NCBI GenBank assembly: GCA_011947345.1
Contig: JAAVTG010000637.1
Location: 1-64,000 of the forward strand
Direction of reading: 5' to 3'
DNA length: 64,000 nt
Source of the DNA: Phytophthora quininea
Lineage: Eukaryota > Oomycota > Peronosporomycetes > Peronosporales > Peronosporaceae
Shown: one piece after another, positions 54,306-64,000 of the stretch
How the letters are laid out: each line of letters begins with the position of its first letter
How positions within the stretch are numbered: the stretch's first letter is position 1
The notes under the pieces: generated by a model
Databases searched by the model: none
Told to the model about the DNA's origin: nothing
The model's input: only the letters and a program-made list of their open reading frames with translations
Made by a program: the position numbers and the translations under genes

Positions 54306-57300
54306 CTATCCTATGCTGTAGACACGGGCGTCGCGCTGTTTTTTGGGTCGGCCACTGGGCTTCTTGATCTTGTTCTTGTACTCCTCCATGTACTGCTTCT
54401 CGAGCTTCCGCTTGATACGCAGCCACTCGGACACTTGTCGTTGAATGCGACGAGCTCCGAAGTACTGGTGGGCGAGGAACGGGATGCGGCGTTTCGCCTC
54501 AACCCCTGCGGAGTTGTGGTCTGACGGCATCTGCGTGATGGTGCCGATGTTGCCAGTTAACTACACAGCAGAAAACAGTGAGCACTCGATGGCATCTTGT
54601 TGTTATATAAACGCACCCCTTTGACCATCTCTCTTGTCATGGCCAGCAGGACGTCGCGGAAACGGACTTGTTCGCCTTCGTACAAAGGGATCTCCAATTC
54701 ACCTAACAACATACAGAAGTGAGGGTCACGAAGCATGAAAAATGCAACTACTGTAGAGCACGTACACATGTACTTGAAGAAGTACTGCATGTTGAATGGC
54801 ATTCCGAATCGCCCAAGTGGGGCTTGAGCATGTTAACCAACTGCAGCATTAGATCCACGTGGACAAACCCGGTCGCCTTGGGATCAATGTCCGCCCACTT
54901 GACCTGGAACTCTTCCAGTAATTCCTGATCGAATAGTGGCTCCTCGTCCTCGTGGGACTGTGAGAAACCCTCCAAGATAACGGCAATCGTGAGGTTCAGC
55001 ATCACATACGTCACCAGCAACGTGAACGAGCAGAAAAACAAATAGGCGGCAGCCATGTTTCCGCAGCCATTCAACGGAATGCAGCCGTCAAAGTCATGAA
55101 ACCCACACATCGATACGTTGTATGGTGGATCGGGGTCACACCATGCATCCCCTGTAAGTGGTGCTGCCAAATCGTGCATGCAATAGTCCCAGGCCTCACC
55201 GGTTGCTGTGCGTACCAGCAGGAGGAAGCCGTTGCCAAAATTCTGAAAGTTTGCGTGGCTGTCGATGTTATCGGAGTGTGCTACCTTTGCAAACAGTTGA
55301 ACGCCCATCGTCGAGTAGATGAAGAGCAGCAGAAACAGGATCGATGTGATGTTACTCAGCCCGGGCAGGGCAATGTACAAGGTCATCAGAATCTGGCGGA
55401 TACTTTTCGAGGCCTTGACCAGCCGGAGAATGCGCGTGACTCGGAATATCCGCACCAGCATAGCAAGAGATTGTAGTGACGCCGTTGTAAATTGTTCGAC
55501 GACGACACTTACGAGCGTCCCAAGTACAACGAAAAAGTCGAATTGGTTCCACTGGTCTTGAAAGTACCCCCATCCAAATCCAGCAAGCTTCATACCCGCT
55601 TCCAGCGTGAAAACGCCAGCAAAGACGTCGTTGACATAGCTGATAATGTTAGCCTGGAGAGTAGATTCACCGAAATACTGAGTTGCCATCAGAAATGTGT
55701 TGATGATGATGCAGATCATGATGAACCACTCGAAGGGCTTGGTCTTGACGGCGTGAAACAGGAAGCGACGAAATGGGTGCTTGGGCGGCTTTATGATGCG
55801 GACTGGGCCGACGCGCGACGCTGCTTTTTGCGCTTCTATCCATTTTTTCTGCTCCGGGGTTAGCATGAAATCTCCTCCAAGTGCTGCTTTCATTCGGTTG
55901 AAATTGTCGATAATGACACCCACAAAAGGTTCACCACGAAGAAGCTTCCCACCATCATAAATAATATAAAAAATAGGCCCAATACGTGTTATTGTTCTGA
56001 ATGGGCTGCATGTCGATTCCGTTGGAATCGATCGCTGCCACCATCACCTCAGACCATCCTTCTCCGGTCGAGATCTCAAAAAGGTCAGCATCGCCACTCC
56101 GACATGATCGAAGTTTTCGGGAACGACAGGATCCCAACTACCTCCCCAGCATTCGCAAATGTATTTCGATGTCAGCGAGCTCGTTGGGAATCCTTCGCAA
56201 GTCGTATTAACGAACCAACTCTGTTGAATATCGGAGAGTGAGTCCCAGCTCGAAGGACTTACCAGAAAATTCCCTTGGTCATTAGAGAGAGCATTAAACG
56301 CGTCTCCAACGCAATTATTGAAGCCTCCTTTCAGGTAATTAACGGCAACGATGCTGAAAATGAGGTAGAAAAGCATGCTGATGAAGAGCACGTTAAGAAC
56401 TTCAGGAACAGCCTCGAATAAAGCATTTACAACCAGCTTCAGACCAGGTCGTCGGCTTATCATTCGAAGGGGACGAAGCATTCTAAACGCTCGGAAAGAT
56501 CGAAAAGATATGAGCTTCGTCGGCCCCGTTCCCCCTGATGCCAATACTTCTGTGGCGAGTGTGATAAGTGAGGAAAGCACAATGAACCCGTCCATGATGT
56601 TCCAATTGTTTCGTAAATATGACCCCTTGTTCAGGATGAGACCCATTGCAACGATCTTGACCATCATTTCAATTGTGAATAGCGCTGTTAGCCCTTTATC
56701 CAACTTCTTCAGGAAAATGGGTAAAGAAGAGTTAGGATCTGTGAGCGGATTATCAATAGCCAATGCGATCGATGATATCACGATAAGCACGAAGACTGTC
56801 GAGTCAAAAAGTGGGTGGGTTGCCAGGAAGCAGGCCCATTGACGAATTGTAGATGACCTCGAGAAAAGAAACAGCGATTTCCTACGGCCATCAGTGTCAA
56901 CAGGTTCTGGTGTTGTCTCTGTTGCCTGGGACTCGTCCACCTCACCAAGTACAGACATGATACTTCGCCTCGAATCATCGACAAAACTTCTCCTCTTCTC
57001 TTCAAACGTCTCGCGTATTGATCCTCTTCGATTTGTTCCCGTAGAATTGAGGCCAGTGGATCCATTTCCTGTCTCAATAGGTGGGTTGGCGAGCTGCAGC
57101 GGCTCCTATATAGTGGATTTGGCAAGGGCACGCTGGGAGTTAATTCGTCCGCAAACGTCTCCATATTCACAACCTTCACGTCTTCTTCATCCCCGTCATC
57201 ATCTTCATTTTCCATTTCAAGTATGGACTGCCGCCTGGCACCCATCGGAAATGCTGCTGAAACGGTTAGTAAATTAGATCGGGAAGCTGATCGCTCAATT

Positions 57301-59939
57301 TCTGAAATGGGGTCACTTTCATGGTCATCACAGACATTTTTGTGCCAGCCTTCGGGTATCCTCTTCCTTTTCTTTGATTTGTTCTTCATCGTCCGCTCCA
57401 AAGTTGTCCAGCAACAGCGCCAAGAACAGATTCATTAAAACGAAGTCACCCATGATTACCTAGTACAGTCACACCCACAAGTTAACCTTCAATCTTCATG
57501 CATTTGTCATTAATGTTGTCAATGGAGGAGTAGACTCACCAGCGAGATAAAGTAGATAGACGCGAGCTTACCATTACCCCTAATGGTATCGTACATGATG
57601 TTGTTCCAATTCTCACCAGTAATCACCTGAAATACGGTAATCACTGCCCACGATAAAGTATCAAAGTTTCGTCGGGGGCTACATTACACCAAATAAAGGA
57701 CAAACCGCGTCATTATAAAATTATTTGCAATTACAAGCAACATGAGGCTTACCGTTCCATTCCAAAACTCGTCCAGAGTATAAACTGTTGGGTACCCTAA
57801 GTTATCATAGCGCATGGTGTTACCAAAGAACTGTTTTACACGCAGAACATACGCGTGATTAGTTGCAAAAATAACAGCAAAAAATGCTGGTCCTTACCTG
57901 CATCCCTATTAGCGCGTAAATGTAAATGAAAAGGAAAAGGAGGACCCCAAAATTGGCAATCCCTGCTACCGCTCTCGCAATCATCTCCAAAAGCTCTCGC
58001 AGAGATTTCAAACCTCGAGATAATTTCAATACACGGAACACGCGAAAGAGGCGAAATGCGCGCAACGCTGACACGGCTCCTTTTTGGGAGGGTTTGACGA
58101 CACGAGCGACGGTGGATTTGCAATCGTTTCGAGGAGTCCAGTCGTCACGATAAAGGCGTCGAACAAATTGAATTTGTCGCGAGCGTACTGCCTCAACCCA
58201 AGACCAGCCAACTTCATAAGCATCTCAACCACGAAAATACACGAGAGCCCGAAGTTTGCAATTTCTAGGTTTGACGCCATTCGATCAGACATACCGTAGT
58301 GATCGCACGCAAGCACAACAGTATTGGCGACAATAGCAGCCGTAATAAATCCCGTAAAGAATTTGTGCGATACAATCGCTGTCAGCCAATGTCTCCAGGG
58401 TCGTAGATCCTTTGCTTCTGCACTCGCTCCCTTTTCCCCTTTTTCCTCGTTTTCCTCCTCGATCGGCGCCACACCTCTCGGGGTTTCGTCTAGATTAAAT
58501 TCTTCGGTAATAACCGCCAAGGTCAGGTTCATCAAGAAGAATGACGCAAAGATGATCAGGACAATGAAGAACATCGCGCCGATGGTGGGTTGAGACGCGT
58601 CCATCGTCATGTACATGATTAATGTCCACCCTTCTTGCGTAATGCACTGGAATATCGTGAAAAACGCATCGCCGATGTTGTCGAACGTAGTAAGACCCCA
58701 GTCGAGATTTGCATTATACAGAGCGTAATTCACCACTCTAGTGTTTTGAAATCGAGGATTTCCGAAGGTGTCAAAATCAGCACCACATGTCGTTCCACTA
58801 GGACATCGGTGGTTCCCAGGCTGTCCAGGCCCCGCACAGAGTAGTTGGTCATTGTCATCGGTCGGCCAAAAGCAATTCTGCGGTGTATGCCACGGGGATG
58901 TTTCTTTTGTGACGGGACCGGTATAGATTTCAAGGTCAAACAGTTCAGCGTCAAGACACTTGTACGATTCGGGATCACTGAGCACTTGCTGCAGGTAGTC
59001 ACCTGGAACCGGCCAAACCGTGTCGTTAGCTGTGTCGTTCAGCGGTAGTAGAACAGGAAATTCTGTCAAGCGACATGTGTGGTTCATACTTCCCCCAAAA
59101 GTTGGATGCCTAGAATCCCAAAATGAAAAACACGAAAATCTGGAGTATCACCACATTTCCGAGCGCGGGCAGAGCCTTTAGGAGCGCCGAGATAAGCAGT
59201 CGCATTCCTGGGATAACCGAGAGGGATCGCAGCGGTCGAAGAACCCGAATCGTTCGGAAAGCGGAAACGTTCGACATGTTGTGCGGCAAGAAGACCTCGA
59301 TAACACTACAACATTCACGAGATAAAATAAAACGAAATGTCAGCCACACCACCTGGTAGCACGGACAATGCGCATCCCATTACCTAGTTAGTACGACGAG
59401 GAAGTCCAGGATGTTCCAGGAGTCGTGGTAATACGAGTTTGGGCCGCTGATTCCCATGGCGATGATCTTGAGCACACATTCAATAGAGAACGTGATGGTG
59501 AAGGGCAGTTCCGAGACTTCTATAATCTTATTGTAAGGAGAATACGCGTCCACTAGAACGCCGTTGACGAACTTTTTCCCCCTGCTGATCGGATTCAATT
59601 GTGTGTCCACCACGGAGAAATCTGACATCCCCAGCGTAACCGAGTTCATCAAGATAACCAAGATAATCAAGCGATCAAAGTATCTGTGCGTGACAATTCG
59701 AGCACAAATCCGCCTCAGCAAGTTGCGTCTTGGCATGAAGCGAAATATGAAATAGTCAGCGCCGAATCCCTCCTACAGACAAATGGATTCATCGTAAGCC
59801 CAGCACAAGTTTGGCATCAATGACGCTATCTCCCCACCGTGTGTGAAGCCTCGGAGTAGCCGAGCCGTCTCTGCTGCGTCACAGTGTTGGTCTGCGCTTG
59901 TTTCTGTGATACAGCTCCTGCTTCTGGTGGAGGAGTCAT
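54306..59939 (-). CDS. Four-domain voltage-gated calcium channel alpha-1 subunit
   Basis: A plasma or flagellar membrane Ca2+ channel. Four six-helix repeats are visible: DI (58500-59760), DII (57590-58400), DIII (55950-56960), DIV (54950-55800). S4 segments carry spaced Arg/Lys ([58 protein letters not shown]). Pore loops read ITQEGW, ITGENW, ISTGEGW and ATGEAW: Glu in all four, the calcium-selective EEEE pattern. A cytosolic C-tail has an EF-like [11 protein letters not shown] and a basic [15 protein letters not shown], possibly IQ-like. Many short introns. The N-terminus is uncertain: coding-like sequence runs on to about 60200 but meets TGA there, so the first clear ATG is 59939. Confidence 0.88.
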
Positions 59940-60305
59940 ATTTGAACGGGGCAAGTCTGGAATCAGCGCAAATGCATCCTTTTCCAAGGAACCACCAGGA
60001 GCTGCCGGCGCGACCGCAAATCCGCGCTTAACTCTGCCTGGCAGTCGCTTGAGCTCTCGCGAGAGGCAGGAGGTCTCGATGGTCTCGAGCGCTGAAGAAG
60101 CGCAGTCTGTGATTGCTGGTTTGATCCGACGCGGCGCGGCCAAACCACACAGGAGTTTCGTAAATTCTTTTGTTTCACCAGGAATAGGCACCGGATCCAC
60201 AATACCAATTCAAGAGATATGACTAGTGTTGGAAAGTAGGGGCAAGAGCATCGGTGTTCGGACGTCCTTCAGTGTTTGACTCCACCTACGTAGTAAGAAT
60301 TGTTA

Positions 60306-60351
60306 GTTGTGGTGAGATGACATGAAATAGCTAGCTTCATCTCACCACAAC
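60306..60351. repeat. Perfect 15-bp inverted repeat (hairpin)
   Basis: GTTGTGGTGAGATGA at 60306-60320 pairs exactly with TCATCTCACCACAAC at 60337-60351, with a 16-base loop. It lies between the stop of TRM6 and the start of the calcium channel, so it could be a TRM6 3' UTR structure, a channel regulatory site, or the remnant of a small mobile element. Confidence 0.7.
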
Positions 60352-60428
60352 GAAGGAATAATACTATCTGTAGTCGCTGTTGCATCCATCCCTGCAACCG
60401 TTCCTGATTTCCTAGGTCGGTCCGCGAC

Positions 60429-62301
60429 TCACTTGGAATATCCACCCTGGCCAAAGGGAGGTGTGTGCACCATGGCAAATCCAACGACCATGGCGCACCC
60501 GTTAGCTAGATTCCGTCTTGAGTTTTTCGTCGATGGTTCCTCGAGTATATCAATGGTCTCCTCCTGTCCAATAACTCCACTGGGAGGGATGTCGAGAATC
60601 TTAATGCCCGACAGCAAGTAACCACTGCATGCGCTCATATTCATCTCTGGGTGCGTCCGGCCGGGCAGCACCTGGTTCTCGCGAGTCCAGGTCTCGTTCA
60701 GCTGGAGATCGATCACAGCCTCCATCTTCTGGAGAGTAGCGAACGTCCGCGTCAACGGCTGAGAAATAAAACTGCGTCAGCACAAGCTTCTCTAGACGAC
60801 ACCAAAACGAGGTCGGCAACGTACCTCTAGGAACTCGGAATAGATGACAAACGGCTTGGAGTAGCCAAGATACGGCAACAATGCCAGCACAATTTCTTCC
60901 GGGTCATAGTTCGCAGCAATCACCAGGCTGTCGGACTTCTGACGGACCCACTCGCGGATGGTCGACGAAGATTCACGCTGGATTTTAGTTTGCAACCGGC
61001 GCGCCTTCTTGTCAGAGTACCGCTTCTGCTGCTCTGGCGTGAAATTCTTGGCGCGCTCCGCTGCAAGGCGTTCACGTTCCTCCGGAGTTAGGCCGTCTCT
61101 AGCAACCTTGGGAGGTTCAACCACATCCTCCTCCTTCTGTTATGGAAAAGATCGTCGAGCGAATGTCAGTCAGGGTGTAGCAGCTAAAGAGAATAGCACA
61201 GGTTCGTCGTACCAGCTCAAGCAGTCGAACCTCCTTGAATGGCATGTAGTGGATGGATTCAAGCGACCGCTTGTCTGTTTAGCACACGGACAAACATGTA
61301 AGTTCCTACAGCAAACCTCACCAGCCGCGGTTCACAAATCTTACCAAAGTTGAAACGCCGCAGGATGTCCGCGGCAGGCTGCTGGCCTTCGTACGGACAG
61401 ATCACCCGTCCAGATCCGCCCTGGCGCTCCACAATAGCACCCGTCACCAAGCCCATGCACGTGTCCACCACCAGCACTTGAGCATTTGCGTGAATGTTGC
61501 CGTACACGAGCATCTGACCGAGCGAGTCTTCACGCATATTGCATATTTTTGCCGGGTTCTTCAAGCGGTAGGTACGACAGAGCGACTCGGCCGTGCACCG
61601 CAAAAACGCACGCGAGGCATGTACTTCTGCTGCTTCTTCTTGAGGTATTTCTGCTTGGAGAACTCCGTCTTGGTGTCCCACGTGGAGCTGTTCTCCACCA
61701 GCTTCTGGATGATCTCTTTTCCGGATGCACCGCTCTCGCGGAGCTCTCCGATGTCCGCTTGTCGCAGCGTCTGGGCCGAGTTGGTGTCCGCATAATGGCG
61801 ATTGTCTCCTTCAGGAATGAACCCGTCTCCCGTCTCTGTAGTCGTCACAAGACAACGCCTCAGTGTCAGTAAGTACGCGGTGATTAGACCCCCAACAGCC
61901 TCTCTTACCTGGAGCTACTGGGTCTGGGAACAGTCCTCCAGTGACCAGCACCAGCTTCTTGTTCTGCTCTTCAAAAATGGCTCTACGAGGCAGCAATTCT
62001 TACAGAGTCAGCTTCTGAGCCGTCAACCTGCTCTTTAGAGCCTTTCCGTATTTACCCGTAGCGAGAACCGATCACAGGTTTGAGATTCGCCACCTTTTGC
62101 CGACCTTGATGGATCTGCAATGTTAAGACACAACCATTAGAAGACTATTGACAAGGAGCTTCTTGTGTGGCCGAATCCGCACTCGTCCTTGCCCACCGCC
62201 TGGAAGAACATACGTCCGTCCGACGTCTGGCAGATCACCGTGTCGCCCTCGTAGATGGTGTATGGCAGGCGCTCCGCGGTGCTCGCAGAAGAGGTTGCCA
62301 T
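60429..62301 (-). CDS. TRM6: TRM6, non-catalytic subunit of tRNA m1A58 methyltransferase
   Basis: TRM6 (Gcd10) with TRM61 methylates A58 of tRNA, including initiator tRNA, in the nucleus. From ATG 62301 the N-terminus reads EGDTVICQTSDGRMFFQAVG. Later: SKQKYLKKKQQKYMPRVRF, ESLCRTYRLKNPAKICNMRED, VLVVDTCMGLVTGAIVER, and the C-terminal TRM6 signature LNETWTRENQVLPGRTHP followed by SGYLLSGIKI. The SAM-binding motif is degenerate, as expected for this subunit. A Lys/Glu-rich linker lies between halves (60990-61120). At least five introns. One A is missing from the run at 61602-61606 and breaks the frame inside a conserved stretch; likely an error. The stop is at 60429-60431. Confidence 0.88.
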
Positions 62302-62511
62302 GGTCAGCAACCAGCAATGTCGATGATGGACTGGTGCACGATTTATTGTTTTTCAGCCAATCAACTTGCTCGCATCGAAAACTTGTCCATCTTGCACTTT
62401 GTCCATGTTGCAGGAAGTGATGAATTGCTTGGACATGAAACATTCTTGTCTCTTTTGAATAAGTGGCCACATTTTGATTGAACGGGTGGAATATACTACA
62501 AGGGCTGAGCT

Positions 62512-63839
62512 CTACAGCCCACGCAGAGCAACTCCCACCTCAGCTGGAAACTGGTGTCGACGGTGCATGTGGGACTTCATACGTGCCAGCACCGCGTCCA
62601 GGTCTTCGGGCGAGCCGAACCGCATCAGATACGTCACGGGTGTGAACTTCTTGTCCGTTTCCGGGTCCTCACTAGGCTCCAACACTGACAGCAGCATGGT
62701 CTTCTCTGTCTTTCGCTCGCACAGCAGACACGAGCTCAGACTCGCGTTGATCAGCAGCTTCGTGCCGGGTCCTCGCGGGTAGGACTCGCGCCGCATCACG
62801 ACGCGAGCAGTCGCCTTGCCATCCTCTGATTTCGCGTCCTTCGCATCCAGCACCCGCAACGGCCCAATTCCGACCTCCGCGTAGTCCTTCGCAACCAACT
62901 TGAACAGCTTGGCGCGTCGCTGCAGAAGATAAGTCACCAGCTCCACTGTCAGCTTCCCCATCACGTAAATACTAACCAAGTGCAAGCACGCACCTCGACT
63001 AAAATCTGTTCTCCTTCCTCTCCGTTTGCTAACTAACAGCGGCACAACAATACCGGTATTGAACATTAGTGCAACCATGCCACCATCATTTCCACATCCA
63101 ACGCACCTCTGCCTCCGTCAGTGCTGGCACCACCGGCTCTGTCTTCTTGACCACGTCCAGTTCCGAGAAATCACTGGACGTTGTCGTGGCGCCGAATCCC
63201 TCCGTGGCCGGTTGCGCTGCCGCAAACGACGCGAAGGTCATCGGGGCTTTTCCCTGGAACGACGCAAAGCCACTGGAAGTTGCTGGCACAGTTTCATCAG
63301 TCGTTGACGACGCAGTCGACGGCGTCTTGTCGCCGAGGCCACTGGACGTCGCGTTAAACCCCCAAAGGGCGAGGGTGAGTCGGACGACGCCTTGGTGCCG
63401 AACCCGTTGCTGTCGGCAGGCGCCGTGAACGCTGCAAACGCGTTCTTGCCACTGAATGCGCTGAAACCTCCGAAGGCGCTGCCGGACGTGTTGGGCTTGG
63501 TCTCCTCCTGCTGCTTGGGACTCTTGGCCTCCTTGGGCTGCGCCTCGATCGCTTCGCTCTGCCGAGAGTTCATAGATCAGCTACGGAACAAGTTTCCACC
63601 CTATTAGAAGCCTGGTCCCTCACCGCGGAGCCATCTCCTTCTGCGGGGCCGCCTCCTCGTCGATCTTGACCTTCTTGACGTCCTCAGCCACTTTTGCGTC
63701 CTCATCCAGCCGCACCTTCTTGACGATCTGCGCAATAAAAACGTTACGAAATGAAGAACATTTTGGTCATTAAAGATGCAAGGTGCTGTACGGGTTGGTG
63801 CTCGTCGTCGGGCTTCTCGTGCTCGCCCTTGGTGGCCAT
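62512..63839 (-). CDS. NUP50/Nup2-like nucleoporin with FG motifs and Ran-binding domain
   Basis: Nuclear-basket cofactor that helps disassemble import complexes through RanGTP. The N-terminus (MATKGEHEKPDDEHQP) leads into a basic segment (IVKKVRLDEDAKVAEDVKKV) typical of importin-binding Nup50 N-termini, then several FG dipeptides (SAFGGFSAFSGKNAFAAF; PSPFGG; EGFGATTT). The C-terminal Ran-binding domain has KLFKLVAKDYAEVGIGPLRV and ARVVMRRES, then LLINASL, and ends at 62512. Short introns near 63735-63800, 63575-63625 and 62925-63100. A C-run at 63359-63363 has lost one base and shifts the frame in the FG region. Without the FG part it would resemble RanBP1, but the whole favours NUP50. Confidence 0.85.
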
Positions 63840-64000
63840 CTTGGCTCTATTGCAGGGGGCTTTGGCTGGCTAGTGCTATTGGAGACAACGTCTTGGCGAC
63901 CAGGCTGCAAATATGACTTCCGGATAGCCACAGTATATTAACGGTAGTCAGTTTGTCGAGTCGAAGCACGACACATACATCTTCACGGCAGTATTCAATG
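63840..64000. other. Right edge, upstream of the NUP50-like gene
   Basis: 161 bp of presumed promoter sequence with no readable gene before the window ends. Confidence 0.4.

Noticed and set aside
59939..60200. Start of the calcium channel at 60200
   Set aside because: The frame there opens with GTG and is preceded by an in-frame TGA with no obvious splice acceptor, so it is not accepted as a start.
1..64000. CRISPR array, tRNA or rRNA genes
   Set aside because: No spaced direct-repeat array, cloverleaf or rRNA-like block was noticed while reading either strand; a tRNA scan was not possible here.

Overview
The window is nuclear DNA from an oomycete, most likely Phytophthora or a close relative. 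Genes are packed tightly on both strands, with GT..AG introns of roughly 45-75 bp. Several genes carry oomycete-type initiator sequences (TCAYTYY-like) shortly before their ATG. The families also fit: type-B carboxylesterases in a cluster, Ty3/gypsy elements, oomycete-style zinc fingers, and a long voltage-gated calcium channel expected in a zoosporic organism. I cannot name the species from sequence alone.

Layout. 1-10.4 kb: a partial gene at the edge, HBS1 (ribosome rescue GTPase), a PICOT-type monothiol glutaredoxin with one thioredoxin and three Grx domains, a WD40 protein head-to-head with an unrecognised PB1-like/acidic protein, a small zinc-finger gene, and ribosomal protein uS7 (RPS5). 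10.6-21.7 kb: a long kinesin-14, then a nitrate-type MFS transporter whose last exon is cut by a complete Ty3/gypsy element with identical LTRs. 22-31.5 kb: a multi-exon coiled-coil gene and a second, older chromodomain Ty3/gypsy element on the minus strand with an antisense ORF near its 3' LTR. 32-41.1 kb: four carboxylesterase genes; the third and fourth sit in a 2-kb near-identical inverted repeat around a 2.1-kb spacer. 41.4-50.7 kb: a very long BEACH-family-like gene that lacks its BEACH domain in this window and ends at the inverted-repeat breakpoint. 50.8-53.6 kb: two convergent genes, each joining a BED-type zinc finger to a metabolic-enzyme fold (MDR dehydrogenase-like; RraA/aldolase-like). 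53.8-64 kb: RBM8A/Y14, a four-domain EEEE calcium channel, TRM6, and a NUP50-like Ran-binding nucleoporin.

How genes relate. Most are single-copy housekeeping genes: translation and tRNA modification (HBS1, RPS5, TRM6), RNA and nuclear transport (RBM8A, NUP50-like), redox and iron (PICOT), cytoskeleton (kinesin-14). Accessory content is the esterase cluster, the two retroelements and the BED fusions.

Caveat. Many conserved genes are broken by single-base losses, mostly in C/G runs (HBS1, PICOT, RPS5, kinesin, the transporter, esterases, TRM6, NUP50). This looks like uncorrected base-calling error rather than real gene decay, so the CDS spans below are given as whole genes across such breaks and introns.
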